Below are positions 16,851-26,688 of a DNA stretch of 60,161 nt, piece after piece. The DNA comes from Paludibacteraceae bacterium. Lineage in GTDB: Bacteria > Bacteroidota > Bacteroidia > Bacteroidales > Paludibacteraceae. The notes under the pieces are model-generated. The model was not told where the DNA came from and did no database searches. It saw only the letters and a program-made list of their open reading frames with translations. Location of the stretch: NCBI GenBank assembly GCA_017647145.1, contig JAGCLD010000041.1, positions 1 through 60,161 on the forward strand, given 5' to 3'. Each line of letters opens with the position of its first letter. Within the stretch, counting starts at the first letter, position 1. A program made the position numbers and the translations under genes.

Positions 16851-18137
16851 ATGAAAAAAGAGTTACATTTTGAGACACTACAAGTGCATGCCGGCTACAC
16901 ACCAGACCATACTAATTCACGCGTAGCCCCCATTTACCCTACCACCGCTTTTACATTTGATAGTGCGGAACATGGTGCAGACCTATTTAATTTAGATTTT
17001 AACGCCGGGCAATCTCCCTATATATACACCCGTCTTAACAACCCAACAGTAGCCACCTTTGAACAAAGAATGGCTTCCTTAGAAGGAGGAGTAGCAGCAG
17101 TAGCGGTGGCTTCAGGTCAATCGGCACAACTCATCACAATGCTCAACCTGCTTCAAGCCGGAGACAATGCTGTAGTTTCCCCATATCTGTATGGAGGTAC
17201 CTACAATCAATTCTTTGTTTCTTTTAAGCGTTTAGGCATTGAGATGCGCAAGGCAGCCTCCGATAAAGCCGAAGACATGGAGGCTCTCATCGATAAGAAC
17301 ACCAAAGTGTTATACACTGAAAATATTGGCAATCCGTATTTCAACGTACCTGACTTTGAAAAAGTATCAGCATTAGCCAAAAAATATGACATACCTTTAG
17401 TTGTCGATAACACATTTGGATGCGGAGGTTATCTATGCCAACCATTACGCCTCGGCGCCAATATCGTAGTAGAATCAGCCACTAAATGGATAGGTGGTCA
17501 TGGAACAGTGATGGGCGGTGTGATTGTAGATGGAGGCACTTACAACTGGAACAACGGAAAGTTCCCTTTGTATTCAGAACCATCAGAAGGATATCACGGA
17601 TTAATTTTTGCAGAGAAATTTGGCAATCAAGCATTCGCCATGCGATGTGTAGCCGAGAATCTTCGTGACTTAGGTCCATGCATGAGTCCGTTTAATGCAT
17701 GGCAAATGCTACAAGGATTAGAGACCCTATCCATCAGAGTAGAAAAAATGTGTCAGAATGCACTACACATGGCCCAATGGCTTCAAACCCTACCAGAGGT
17801 ACAATCTGTTAATTACCTTGGCTTAGAAGACAATCCATATCATGAATTAGCCAAGAAGTATCTTCGTAATGGTTTTGGAGCAGTATTAACATTCCGTTTG
17901 AAGGGCGGATTAGAAAGCACAGTGCGATTTGTTGAGAGTTTACAACTCATTAGCCATGTGACCAACATAGGCGATGTACGTACACTCATCACTCACCCTG
18001 CCAGCACCACCCATCGTCAGTTGAGCGCAGAAGCCCAAGTAGCAGCCGGAGTCTATCCAGACCTATTAAGACTGTCACTCGGATTAGAACATCTTGATGA
18101 TATAAAAGAAGACATATTACAAGCTCTAAACCAATAA
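16851..18137 (+). CDS. metY: O-acetylhomoserine sulfhydrylase
   Basis: A PLP enzyme of 428 aa from the Cys/Met metabolism family. It converts O-acetylhomoserine plus sulfide to homocysteine in methionine synthesis. The PLP lysine is Lys212 in ESATKWIGGHGT. The family landmarks SPYIYTRLNNPT and LEGGVAAVAVASGQSA are present, and the roughly 430-aa length is typical of MetY rather than the shorter (about 390 aa) MetB/MetC enzymes. A small DUF3467 gene follows 11 bp later. No SAM riboswitch was recognised upstream, only the long hairpin. Confidence 0.9.
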   Translation: MKKELHFETLQVHAGYTPDHTNSRVAPIYPTTAFTFDSAEHGADLFNLDFNAGQSPYIYTRLNNPTVATFEQRMASLEGGVAAVAVASGQSAQLITMLNLLQAGDNAVVSPYLYGGTYNQFFVSFKRLGIEMRKAASDKAEDMEALIDKNTKVLYTENIGNPYFNVPDFEKVSALAKKYDIPLVVDNTFGCGGYLCQPLRLGANIVVESATKWIGGHGTVMGGVIVDGGTYNWNNGKFPLYSEPSEGYHGLIFAEKFGNQAFAMRCVAENLRDLGPCMSPFNAWQMLQGLETLSIRVEKMCQNALHMAQWLQTLPEVQSVNYLGLEDNPYHELAKKYLRNGFGAVLTFRLKGGLESTVRFVESLQLISHVTNIGDVRTLITHPASTTHRQLSAEAQVAAGVYPDLLRLSLGLEHLDDIKEDILQALNQ

Positions 18138-18148
18138 GAAGCTATATC

Positions 18149-18460
18149 ATGGAAGAAAAAAACAATCAACTCAACATTGAATTATCAGCAGAAGTAGCAG
18201 AAGGTATTTACTCCAATTTGGCTGTTATTTCTCACTCATCATCAGAATTTGTAATTGATTTTATTCGCATTATGCCCGGTGCTCCCAAGGCTAACGTAAA
18301 ATCACGCATCATTCTTACACCTGAGCACGCTAAGCGTTTAATGATTGCCTTGCAAGACAACATCAGTAAGTTTGAGCATCATAATGGTAAAATCAACACT
18401 CCGGGTAATGGTCCGGTCACACCTCCAATCCCAATGGGATTCGGTGGAGGAGAAGCATAA
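18149..18460 (+). CDS. DUF3467 protein
   Basis: A protein of 103 aa matching the DUF3467 pattern: an N-terminal strand region with YSNLAVISHSSSEFVIDFIRIMPG, then the basic helix SRIILTPEHAKRLMIALQDNI, and a Pro/Gly-rich tail ending GFGGGEA. The function is unknown. It is cytoplasmic as no signal is seen. It probably shares a transcript with metY and ends at a strong terminator, but this neighbourhood alone does not tie it to methionine metabolism. Confidence 0.85.
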   Translation: MEEKNNQLNIELSAEVAEGIYSNLAVISHSSSEFVIDFIRIMPGAPKANVKSRIILTPEHAKRLMIALQDNISKFEHHNGKINTPGNGPVTPPIPMGFGGGEA

Positions 18461-18486
18461 AAAAGGCACCTTTGGGTGCCTTTTTT
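18459..18486. terminator. Bidirectional terminator between DUF3467 gene and panB
   Basis: A run of A, then GGCACC (18465-18470) pairing with GGTGCC (18475-18480), then TTTTTT. It works in both directions and separates the two converging genes. Confidence 0.9.
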
Positions 18487-18509
18487 ATATATAGAGTAAG
18501 ATATCTTTC

Positions 18510-19328
18510 TCAATAACACTCTTGATCATTAGGGAAGTCACATGACTTAACATCACTGACATAGTGTTTAATCGCTTCATTCATCACAGCATTCAGGTTA
18601 GCATATCTACGCAGGAAGCGTGGCGAGAATCCACAATTTAGTCCCAACATATCGTGTAACACCAATACCTGTCCATCCGTATCACCACCTGCTCCGATCC
18701 CAATCGTTGGGATGGATAGTTGTTCAGTAACCAGTTTTGCCAATTCAGCAGGAATCTTTTCTAATACGATAGCAAAACAACCCGCCTCTTCTAACAAACG
18801 AGCATCCCTGATTAACTTTTCAGCTTCTTCGTCACCTGTAGCCCTGACGGTGTAAGAACCATACTTATTGATAGATTGCGGCATTAGTCCTAAATGTCCC
18901 ATCACAGGAATGCCAGCAGAGATGATACGTCGTACAGAATCAATTACTTCTTCTCCGCCTTCCATCTTCACGCAATCACAATGACTTTCTTTCATGATTC
19001 GAATAGCAGAAGCAATTGCCCCTTCTGGATTTCCCTGATAACTCCCAAAAGGCATATCAACCACCACCAGTGCCCTTTGTGTAGCACGTGCGACAGCTTT
19101 TCCCATAAAGATCATTTGGTCTAAGGTAATTGGCAAGGTTGTGGTATTGCCACACATCACATTAGACGCAGAGTCTCCCACTAAAATTACATCCACTCCA
19201 GCTTGGTCTACAATTCCCGCCATGGTGTAGTCATACGCAGTCAGCATACTGATTTTTTCACCACGTATTTTCATTTCTTGTAATCGACGCGTAGTAACCC
19301 GTCTAACATTTTCAACATGCACTGACAT
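18510..19328 (-). CDS. panB: 3-methyl-2-oxobutanoate hydroxymethyltransferase
   Basis: A protein of 272 aa, the normal PanB length. It transfers a one-carbon unit from methylene-tetrahydrofolate to alpha-ketoisovalerate to make ketopantoate, the first committed step to pantothenate and coenzyme A. Family motifs include [18 protein letters not shown], the metal-site [38 protein letters not shown], and the late block [24 protein letters not shown]. It has its own promoter, divergent from that of the CapD-like gene. No panC neighbour is present. Confidence 0.95.
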   Translation of the reverse strand: MSVHVENVRRVTTRRLQEMKIRGEKISMLTAYDYTMAGIVDQAGVDVILVGDSASNVMCGNTTTLPITLDQMIFMGKAVARATQRALVVVDMPFGSYQGNPEGAIASAIRIMKESHCDCVKMEGGEEVIDSVRRIISAGIPVMGHLGLMPQSINKYGSYTVRATGDEEAEKLIRDARLLEEAGCFAIVLEKIPAELAKLVTEQLSIPTIGIGAGGDTDGQVLVLHDMLGLNCGFSPRFLRRYANLNAVMNEAIKHYVSDVKSCDFPNDQECY

Positions 19329-19353
19329 ATTATCATCTTTCTGTTATGCGTGG

Positions 19354-19385
19354 CAAAGGTAATGCAAAAGCCAATCAAATGCAAA
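19354..19385 (-). promoter_or_regulatory. panB promoter
   Basis: On the minus strand TTTG (19382-19385), 20 bp, then TACCTTTG (19354-19361) gives a full consensus match 26 bp before the panB start. Confidence 0.7.
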
Positions 19386-19476
19386 TATATTTTAAATCAG
19401 TATTATCGTTTTATCGTTGTTCACTTTCAGATAAGAAGCAAGCATTATTTAGAAGAGTCAAAATAGGCAGCTTAAT

Positions 19477-19508
19477 TTTGATTATCCGCTTATCTTTTTG
19501 TACCTTTG
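19477..19508 (+). promoter_or_regulatory. Promoter of the PglF/CapD-like gene
   Basis: TTTG (19477-19480), 20 bp, then TACCTTTG (19501-19508), a perfect match. The gene start lies 50 bp downstream at 19558. Confidence 0.7.
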
Positions 19509-19557
19509 TAAAGTAATTATAGAGCCATTTTGAATAGTTACTTCAAAATAGACAGGT

Positions 19558-21531
19558 ATGACATGGAGGTATGACACATTAAAGAAAAGCGATATATTTT
19601 CTCATCTAACGTCGCTCAAATATATTTCAAGATGGATTGTGTTGTTAATAGACTTACTATTATGCACAACAGCATTCTTATTAACGGTTTTATTCTTATC
19701 ACAATTTGAGATTGACATACCCCTTGTAGAGCATTTTTCACTCGGACATCGCCTTACAGCCATTTTGTGCATACAATTCTTATCGTTCTGGCTGTTTCAC
19801 ACCTATTCAGGGGTTTTGCGTTATTCCGGTTTTGTTGATATAATGAAAGTATTTTTGGCTATAGGACTCAACGTGTTATTTTTAGCCATTGCTAATGGGG
19901 CCTACTACTGCATGCATAACATATACGTTTTCAACCCATTAGAAATACTTCTCTACTTCCTCATCGCTTTTCTATTGCTATTTGGTTTACGTTTCAGCAT
20001 AAAGACCATTTGGAACTATCTTAACCTTTACTCCGGCAATATGACACGTGTGATGATATACGGAACTCGTTCTTCCGGCATCGCCATTGCCAAGATGTTG
20101 CGTTCATTAGAAGACGTTCGCTATAAGATTGAAGGATTTATTGATGACAAAGACCTTATCACCAATCGATTCATCTTAGGCATGAAGGTTTATCCCAAAG
20201 ACGAGGAGCTCATTCCTCTTATGCGTAGAATGCGCGTGGATAAGGTAATTGTTTCCACCCTTAAAATGCAGGATATTAATCCTTCAACCGATTTAGACAT
20301 ATTCATCAACAACAACATTAAAGTGCTCTATGCTCCCTCCATCATGGAATGGGACAATAGTTCGGTTATGTCTTCTAACGTATCTTTAGCCACTCACATT
20401 AAGCACATCAGTATTGAAGATTTATTAGAGCGTCCCTCCATACAACTCAATCTTGCCCCCCTGAAGCAACAATTATCTCAGGCCATAGTATTGATTACCG
20501 GAGCGGCCGGTAGCATTGGTAGTGAGTTAGTAAGGCAAGTTGCCCAAAACCGCCCTCACCTCATCATTCTATTAGACCAAGCTGAGTCTCCACTCCATGA
20601 TTTAAGGTTGGATTTGTCATCCCAATTTCCCGAACTCAATTTTGCCACTTGTATCGCCGATGTGCGTGACCGAGAACGTATAAAAGAAATTATGGACACA
20701 TTCCGCCCAGACATTATCTATCATGCCGCCGCCTACAAGCATGTTCCTCTCATGGAAGAACATCCATGTGAATCCATCCGCGCCAATGTGTTAGGCACTA
20801 AAAATTTGGCTGACATGGCCATTATGTATGGTGTGAAACGTTTTGTGATGGTCAGTACAGACAAGGCTGTTAATCCGACCAATATTATGGGGGCTACCAA
20901 GCGAGTAGCGGAGATATACGTTCAATCATTATTCAAGAAAACCATACAAGACAACCCCCATTGCACAAAATTTATCACCACTCGCTTTGGCAATGTATTA
21001 GGCAGTAATGGTTCGGTCATTCCATATTTCAAAAAACAGATAGAACAAGGAGGTCCGGTCACTGTTACCCATCCAGATATCATCCGCTACTTTATGACAA
21101 TTCCAGAAGCATGTAACTTGGTGTGTGAAGCAGGTCTCATAGGCGAAGGTGGTGAAATCTTTGTATTTGACATGGGTCATCCTGTAAAAATACTTGACTT
21201 AGCCAAGAAGATGATTCGTCTATCCGGCTATACTCCAGGCACCGACATTAAAATTGTCTTCACCGGCCTACGTCCCGGAGAAAAGTTATATGAAGAATTA
21301 CTCAATAAGAAGGAGGTTACGTTGCCTACCACCCACTCCAAAATCATGGTAGCGAAGGTTCGCGAGTTTCCTTTTGATATAGTAACGAAGCAAGTTGATG
21401 AATTATTGGCATTAGCATCAGTCGGCAAAACCTATTTAGCCGTATCCAAGATGAAAGAAATAGTGCCTGAATACATCAGCAACAACTCCCCCTACGAACA
21501 ATTGGACCTTAAAAATCAACAGAACAAATAA
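19558..21531 (+). CDS. Membrane nucleotide-sugar 4,6-dehydratase (PglF/CapD family)
   Basis: A protein of 657 aa with four or so N-terminal membrane helices (residues of about 25-150), a CoA-binding-like linker domain, and a C-terminal Rossmann dehydratase domain. The NAD loop is GAAGSIGSEL near residue 315; YHAAAYKHVPLMEEHP and STDKAVNPTNIMGATKR follow. The Met in NIMGATKR replaces the Tyr of normal short-chain dehydrogenases, as is known for FlaA1/PglF enzymes. Such proteins make 4-keto-6-deoxy UDP-GlcNAc derivatives for polysaccharides or glycoprotein glycans. The next gene (9 bp away) is the WecA-like initiating transferase, so the pair probably starts assembly of an envelope glycan. Confidence 0.88.
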   Translation: MTWRYDTLKKSDIFSHLTSLKYISRWIVLLIDLLLCTTAFLLTVLFLSQFEIDIPLVEHFSLGHRLTAILCIQFLSFWLFHTYSGVLRYSGFVDIMKVFLAIGLNVLFLAIANGAYYCMHNIYVFNPLEILLYFLIAFLLLFGLRFSIKTIWNYLNLYSGNMTRVMIYGTRSSGIAIAKMLRSLEDVRYKIEGFIDDKDLITNRFILGMKVYPKDEELIPLMRRMRVDKVIVSTLKMQDINPSTDLDIFINNNIKVLYAPSIMEWDNSSVMSSNVSLATHIKHISIEDLLERPSIQLNLAPLKQQLSQAIVLITGAAGSIGSELVRQVAQNRPHLIILLDQAESPLHDLRLDLSSQFPELNFATCIADVRDRERIKEIMDTFRPDIIYHAAAYKHVPLMEEHPCESIRANVLGTKNLADMAIMYGVKRFVMVSTDKAVNPTNIMGATKRVAEIYVQSLFKKTIQDNPHCTKFITTRFGNVLGSNGSVIPYFKKQIEQGGPVTVTHPDIIRYFMTIPEACNLVCEAGLIGEGGEIFVFDMGHPVKILDLAKKMIRLSGYTPGTDIKIVFTGLRPGEKLYEELLNKKEVTLPTTHSKIMVAKVREFPFDIVTKQVDELLALASVGKTYLAVSKMKEIVPEYISNNSPYEQLDLKNQQNK

Positions 21532-21540
21532 CACATCCGA

Positions 21541-22632
21541 ATGGACTTCTTTTCACAACACATATATAACCATCCATTTTTAATTCTCTTCTTTTCCTTT
21601 ATCATCGGACAATGTTTCATGCCGGTGGTGCTCAAGGTTGCACGTGCACGCCATTTTGTAGTAAAGCCTAATAAGCGTATGAGTCATACAGGAGAGGTTC
21701 CCAACATTGGAGGTATTGATATCTTCATGTCATTCATTCTCACTTACCTATTATTTGAATACAACCAATTACACCATTCCCAATTTATTTTCATTGGTGT
21801 ATTTCTCATTCTCATGACCGGTTTTATTGATGATTTGATTGACTTATCTCCATCATGGAAATTAGCAGGTGAGTGTATAGCCGGCTTTTTCTTAATTATT
21901 TTAGCCAATATACGCTTAACCCATCTGCATGGTATATGGGGCATAGAGACCATACCTGCTTGGGTTAGTTATCCACTCTCATTTTTTGTATTTATAGCCA
22001 TCGTTAATTCACTCAATTTGATTGATGGAGTGGATGGACTTGCTTCTGGATTAGGCATGTTGTATAGTCTCTTTTTTGCGCTCTATTTTCAGCATATTGG
22101 GGAAATCCACCTTGCCACACTCGGTTACTGCCTTATAGGTTCATTAGCGGTATTTTTCATTTATAACGTATTCGGTCGTACCCGCCACAAAATATTCATG
22201 GGTGACTCCGGTTCGTTGCTATTAGGGTACATGATTACGCTCTTTGTGTTTCGATTTTGCGAGTTAAACACAACCCTCACAGGTGTTTCTCACATTTCAT
22301 CTGCCCCCGCCTTTATGATAGGCTTACTTGCCATACCTTTATTTGACACTGTCAGAGTGATGGTTACCCGCATCAAGCAAAAGAAGTCACCTTTCAGCGC
22401 AGACAAGAACCACATGCACCATTTATTGCTCAAGATGGGGCTTAGCCATGTGCAAGTGACACTTGTGTTGCTCATCGTCTCATTAGGCAGCCTCGCATTA
22501 TCTCTCTTATTACGCCACCTTGCCAATGGTTATCTCATAATGGTTATATTCCTCTATTGTTGCACCTTTACCTTTATTGTATGGCGCATATTAGATTGGA
22601 AGAATCGCAAAAAAAACTCTTCTGAAGTATAG
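21541..22632 (+). CDS. Undecaprenyl-phosphate sugar-1-phosphate transferase (WecA-like)
   Basis: A polytopic membrane protein of 363 aa in the MraY/WecA family. It would transfer a HexNAc-1-phosphate from UDP-sugar to undecaprenyl phosphate at the inner membrane. Visible motifs are GFIDDLIDLSP (Mg-binding Asp pair), NLIDGVDGLASG, FMGDSGSLLLG and the basic HHLLLKMG loop (KNHMHHLL). About ten hydrophobic segments are present. MraY is less likely because MraY normally sits in the mur cluster. The gene follows the PglF/CapD-like gene by 9 bp, and the ABC-F gene starts 19 bp later. Confidence 0.87.
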   Translation: MDFFSQHIYNHPFLILFFSFIIGQCFMPVVLKVARARHFVVKPNKRMSHTGEVPNIGGIDIFMSFILTYLLFEYNQLHHSQFIFIGVFLILMTGFIDDLIDLSPSWKLAGECIAGFFLIILANIRLTHLHGIWGIETIPAWVSYPLSFFVFIAIVNSLNLIDGVDGLASGLGMLYSLFFALYFQHIGEIHLATLGYCLIGSLAVFFIYNVFGRTRHKIFMGDSGSLLLGYMITLFVFRFCELNTTLTGVSHISSAPAFMIGLLAIPLFDTVRVMVTRIKQKKSPFSADKNHMHHLLLKMGLSHVQVTLVLLIVSLGSLALSLLLRHLANGYLIMVIFLYCCTFTFIVWRILDWKNRKKNSSEV

Positions 22633-22651
22633 TTTTTCAGACTCACTCAAT

Positions 22652-24586
22652 ATGATTTCAATAGAACAACTCAGTGTCGAATTTAGCGCACGTCCTCTTT
22701 TCACAAACATTTCATTCCTGATTAACAGGAAGGACAAAATAGCATTAGTAGGTAAGAACGGAGCGGGAAAAAGTACTCTGCTCAAACTGCTTGCCGGATT
22801 ACAGCAACCCACCTCCGGTCATATCAGTATGCCATCCGGACTCACCATCGGCTATCTTCCGCAGCACATGATACATGCCGAAGGAACCACTGTGATGGAA
22901 GAAACACAAAAGGCCTTTCAGACCATCAATGAGCTTCAAGCACGTATTGACATGGTGAGCACCCAATTAGCAGAACGCACAGACTATGAATCAGCTGAAT
23001 ACCAAGACCTCATTGAGCAGATGGCCCATGACAACGAGATGTTACAAGTGCTCGGAGGAGGCAATTTCGCCGGAGAATTAGAAAAGACATTAATTGGTTT
23101 AGGCTTTCTACGCAGTGATTTTGACCGCCCATGTTCAGAGTTTAGTGGGGGTTGGCGTATGCGCATTGAGTTAGCAAAGATACTCCTTCAACGTCCTGAC
23201 ATTTTTCTTCTTGACGAGCCCACTAACCATCTTGACATTGAGTCTATTTATTGGTTAGAGAACTTCCTTGCCAACTATCAAGGTGCGGTGATTTTGGTAA
23301 GCCACGACAGAGCATTCATAGACAACGTCACGACTCGTACCATTGAGATATCCTTAGGACGAATCTATGATTATGATGTCAATTATTCCAAATACGTAGT
23401 ATTACGTCAAGAAAGGCGCGAGCAACAAATTCGTGCCTATGAGAATCAACAAAAGATGATTGCAGAGACGGAAGAATTTATTGAACGCTTCCGTTATAAA
23501 GCCACTAAAGCCGTACAAGTGCAGAGTCGCATTAAACAATTAGAGAAGATAGACCGCATAGAAGTAGATTTAGAAGACAATTCCCGCCTTCACCTCAAGT
23601 TTCCCCCTGCCCCACGTTCCGGTGATTTTCCACTAATTCTCACCAATGTAGGGAAAGCATACGGCAAACACCAAGTTTTTGACAATGTAGAATTCACCAT
23701 TAAGCGCGGTGAGAAAGTAGCCTTTGTAGGTAAGAACGGAGAAGGGAAATCAACCTTGGTGAAATGCATCATGGGTGAACTACAAGACTATACCGGTACG
23801 CTGAAAATCGGTCACAACATCAAGATTGGTTACTTTGCCCAAAATCAAGCCTCACTCTTAGACGAAAACAAGACAGTCTTTGAAACTATCGATTATGTAG
23901 CGGTGGGTGATATACGCACTAAGATACGTGATATACTCGGGGCATTCATGTTTGGAGGAGAAGCATCCGAAAAGAAGGTTAAAGTACTCTCCGGAGGAGA
24001 ACGTAGTCGTCTTGCCATGATTCGTCTGTTGTTAGAACCTGTTAACCTACTCATTCTCGACGAGCCTACCAATCACCTTGATATGCGCAGTAAGGATGTA
24101 CTCAAAGAAGCTATCAAGGCCTTTGATGGAACAGTGATTGTTGTGAGTCATGACCGTGAATTCCTTGATGGTTTAGTCACTAAAGTCTATGAATTTGGGA
24201 ATCAGCGCGTCAAAGAACATCTCGGAGGTATCTACGACTTCTTGCAAAGCAAGAACATGACCCATCTTTCCGAATTAGAGCTCACTCAACAGACGAAGAA
24301 GAAAGAAGATAAGGTAGATTCGCAAAACAAAATCTCATACGAAGCCCGCAAAGAACAAGCTCGCCAGTTGCGTAAACAAGAACGATTAGTGGAAGAGGCA
24401 GAAAAGGCTGTTTGCGAATTAGAACAACAACTCGCACAGATAGAAGCACAACTTGCACAACCACAAGCTCCAGACAGCACCTTGCTTTCCGACTACCAAA
24501 GCAAGCAACACCTTCTTGAGCAAAAGATGTATGAGTGGGAATTACTATCCGAACAACTCGAAGATCTCAAAGGAAATATGGAGTAG
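22652..24586 (+). CDS. ABC-F family ATPase (ribosome-associated)
   Basis: A soluble protein of 644 aa with two ABC domains and no membrane segments, which defines ABC-F. Walker A motifs are GKNGAGKST (about residues 36-44) and GKNGEGKST. The signatures are FSGGWRMR and LSGGERSR, and both Walker B motifs read LLDEPTNHLD or LILDEPTNHLD. A charged linker with EFIERFRYKATKAVQVQSR joins the halves. The C-terminus ends in a coiled coil (EQQLAQIEAQLAQ). The family acts on the ribosome to resolve stalling; some members protect against antibiotics. This one resembles housekeeping Uup/YheS types. It probably shares the upstream operon. Confidence 0.9.
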   Translation: MISIEQLSVEFSARPLFTNISFLINRKDKIALVGKNGAGKSTLLKLLAGLQQPTSGHISMPSGLTIGYLPQHMIHAEGTTVMEETQKAFQTINELQARIDMVSTQLAERTDYESAEYQDLIEQMAHDNEMLQVLGGGNFAGELEKTLIGLGFLRSDFDRPCSEFSGGWRMRIELAKILLQRPDIFLLDEPTNHLDIESIYWLENFLANYQGAVILVSHDRAFIDNVTTRTIEISLGRIYDYDVNYSKYVVLRQERREQQIRAYENQQKMIAETEEFIERFRYKATKAVQVQSRIKQLEKIDRIEVDLEDNSRLHLKFPPAPRSGDFPLILTNVGKAYGKHQVFDNVEFTIKRGEKVAFVGKNGEGKSTLVKCIMGELQDYTGTLKIGHNIKIGYFAQNQASLLDENKTVFETIDYVAVGDIRTKIRDILGAFMFGGEASEKKVKVLSGGERSRLAMIRLLLEPVNLLILDEPTNHLDMRSKDVLKEAIKAFDGTVIVVSHDREFLDGLVTKVYEFGNQRVKEHLGGIYDFLQSKNMTHLSELELTQQTKKKEDKVDSQNKISYEARKEQARQLRKQERLVEEAEKAVCELEQQLAQIEAQLAQPQAPDSTLLSDYQSKQHLLEQKMYEWELLSEQLEDLKGNME

Positions 24587-24890
24587 AGGGAAGGGTAACA
24601 AGGTGTGGTTTAATTCTATTTATTGGATAGTAATAATCTTCAACCCATTTTGTGACTATCTCTAATTACCAAAATATCAAAGAACGCTTAACAATCCCAC
24701 GAAAGAATCGTAGGACACTGCAAATATACAGCATCCTCCAGTCGCATTGCCACATTCCGTTACTTTGCGTTACATTCCGTAACGATAAATTACGTTATGA
24801 TACTTTTTGTGGCATTATTGTCGGTATCCGATAAAATGAGTACTTTGTTCATGTTACATGGGTTTTGTGGTGAAAACAAACATAACAAAT
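24587..24890. other. Intergenic space without recognised gene
   Basis: About 300 bp between the ABC-F gene and a terminator. It has a short duplication of CATTCCGTTA/CATTCCGTAA and a small hairpin CGTTAC/GTAACG near 24770. No open frame with coding character or consensus promoter was seen. Confidence 0.5.
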
Positions 24891-24932
24891 AGGTCGGATT
24901 CCAAGCAAGAAAACCGACCTTTATTTATTTTT
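24891..24932 (+). terminator. Terminator-like hairpin after the ABC-F region
   Basis: AGGTCGG (24891-24897) pairs with CCGACCT (24914-24920) over a 16-nt loop, followed by TTATTTATTTTTT. Confidence 0.75.
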
Positions 24933-24946
24933 TGACGTATAAGTTT

Positions 24947-25048
24947 TACCGGACACCAATAATATGTTTTTACCAGACAACACCTATCTTATCCCTATCT
25001 TATCCCTATCTTATTCCTACCTAATGGTAACGGTATGGTAACGGGGAT
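24947..25048. repeat. 11-bp periodic repeat with TACCGGACA motif
   Basis: Two TACCGGACA-type motifs (24947-24955 and 24971-24979) precede six consecutive 11-mers. These are CCTATCTTATC twice (24983-25004), CCTATCTTATT, CCTACCTAATG, then GTAACGGTATG and GTAACGGGGAT (to 25048). The units share the 11-bp step of the array at 7473 but not its exact sequence. Confidence 0.85.
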
Positions 25049-25062
25049 GATGAGTTTATGCT

Positions 25063-26364
25063 CTATTGTGGATACAAGCGTGGGAGGTAGATAGCGAGAA
25101 GGCCGCCACGTGCAGAGAGATAGATGAGGAATGCAAGCCAGAGGGCATGATTGCTAATAAGGGGTGAGAGCAGGTGGTAGATAGCAAAAAAAAGCATAGT
25201 TGCCACCAACATAGAAATCAGCATAGGCCGAGTAGCTGTAGCACCTATGTAAACACCATCCAGCAAGAAAGCAGACATGCCTGTCAATGGAATGAATGCT
25301 ATCCATGGGAGATATAGAATGGCTTCTGTAAGGACTACTGAGTCGTCTGTGAGTAGGCCAACAAATGATGTACCGGCGCAGGCATAAAGGAGCGTGAACA
25401 ATATCATTAATCCCCCACCCCATAGAAAAAGACGTCGTATGGTGGCATAGAAATCCACTCGTTGGCGAGCGCCTAAATAGCGTCCGCATACTGCTTCACC
25501 TGCATAGGCAAAGCCATCCATAAAGTAGGAATAAAAAGTGAAGAGTTGCATCAAAAGAGCATTTACCGCCAGGATTAAATCACCTTGTCTTGCTCCGACT
25601 GATGTGAAATAGAGCGTGACTGCCACCAAACATAAGGTGCGCAAGAAGATGTCACGATTAACCAAAAAGAAGCGCTTCATTGCCTCCCAATGGAAGATTT
25701 CTTTCATTGCTACTTGCTCTGTTAGCTGCGCAACATATTTACGCATATAGAGCCATAGAGCCATAAATAATCCTACATACTGCGCTATCAATGTACCCCA
25801 TGCGACACCCTCAATCTTTAAGCGCAAGACAAAGACAAATAGTAGACTACATAGGATATTGACTACATTTTGCACTACAGACACATACATTGGGAAACGA
25901 CTGTTTTGCATTCCCAGAAACCATCCTGTCATACTGTAGAGTCCCAGCACTGCAGGAGCTCCCCATATACAAATGGCATAATAATGAGAAGCCAAGACAC
26001 GCACCTCTGGAGTAGCACCCAAGAAGTGGAATGCCAGATTTCGCACCGGCAGTTGCAGCAAGATGAAAAAGAAGCTTACTGCTGTAGCGATAGCGAGCGA
26101 GCGCAAGAGTATGCGTTTCTGCTCTACTCTATCCTCTCTTCCACAGGCTTGCGATGTGAGTCCGCCTGTACCCATACGCAAGAAGCCAAACAACCAATAA
26201 ACCACATTGAAGAGCATACTTCCCACCGCAATGGCACCCAAATAGGTGGCATCTCCAATGTGACCCACAATGGCCATATCCACCATCCCCAGCAGTGGCA
26301 CAGTGATATTAGAAATGATTGCCGGTAGGGCTATGTGGAGTATTTGTCGGTCGTGTGTATTCAT
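25063..26364 (-). CDS. MATE-family multidrug/Na+ exporter (DinF-like)
   Basis: A protein of 433 aa with twelve or so hydrophobic helices. MATE landmarks are ALPAIISNITVPLLGMVDMAIVGHIGD at the N-terminus (first helix with the conserved Pro), LFGFLRMGTGGLTSQACG, and GWFLGMQNSR after helix 4. Members export cationic compounds or drugs across the inner membrane using Na+ or H+ gradients. The DinF branch fits best because of the MGTGGLTSQA segment. The gene seems monocistronic. No consensus promoter was recognised in the space upstream, which contains a dispersed repeat. Confidence 0.88.
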   Translation of the reverse strand: MNTHDRQILHIALPAIISNITVPLLGMVDMAIVGHIGDATYLGAIAVGSMLFNVVYWLFGFLRMGTGGLTSQACGREDRVEQKRILLRSLAIATAVSFFFILLQLPVRNLAFHFLGATPEVRVLASHYYAICIWGAPAVLGLYSMTGWFLGMQNSRFPMYVSVVQNVVNILCSLLFVFVLRLKIEGVAWGTLIAQYVGLFMALWLYMRKYVAQLTEQVAMKEIFHWEAMKRFFLVNRDIFLRTLCLVAVTLYFTSVGARQGDLILAVNALLMQLFTFYSYFMDGFAYAGEAVCGRYLGARQRVDFYATIRRLFLWGGGLMILFTLLYACAGTSFVGLLTDDSVVLTEAILYLPWIAFIPLTGMSAFLLDGVYIGATATRPMLISMLVATMLFFAIYHLLSPLISNHALWLAFLIYLSARGGLLAIYLPRLYPQ

Positions 26365-26457
26365 TTGTGGTTTTGGTCATCAAATTGTTATTATCTTGTT
26401 AATGGTACTTGCATAGTGCTTTGCTCTCTGGCGTGTCGGGGACATTGTATGTAGAAA

Positions 26458-26551
26458 GACCCCCTCCGTTCCATTCCGCTTACGCTCCATTCCACTCGTC
26501 CCCCTTAAAGCGGGGACAGTGCTTTTTAGTTTGTTTTTAAATGTGAGAGAG
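26458..26551. repeat. Dispersed GACCCCCTCCG element, copy A
   Basis: It starts GACCCCCTCCG, continues with TTCCATTCCGC and CTCGTCCCCCT, then GGGGACAGTGCTTTTTAG, and ends AATGTGAGAG. The same order of blocks recurs at 59907-59983 and, inverted, at 60063-60131. It lies between the MATE gene and pgm. The internal GTCCCCCTTAAAGCGGGGAC part can form a hairpin. Confidence 0.8.
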
Positions 26552-26617
26552 CCATGCAAATAAATTCTATAAATTCCTCACTATGCTCCTTATGGCGGAA
26601 CAGCTATGTTATCAAAT

Positions 26618-26670
26618 AATGAACTTCCACTCATCTATCTCACAGGGGTGAGCGTGAGTGGAAGTTCATT
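26618..26670. terminator. Nested hairpin after the phosphohexomutase gene
   Basis: AATGAACTTCCACTCA (26618-26633) and TGAGTGGAAGTTCATT (26655-26670) form a perfect 16-bp stem. The 21-nt loop contains a second stem, CTCAC with GTGAG. It lies 18 bp beyond the stop of the leftward gene. A T-run is missing, so termination is inferred from position. Confidence 0.65.
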
Positions 26671-26688
26671 TATAATGTTATAAAATTC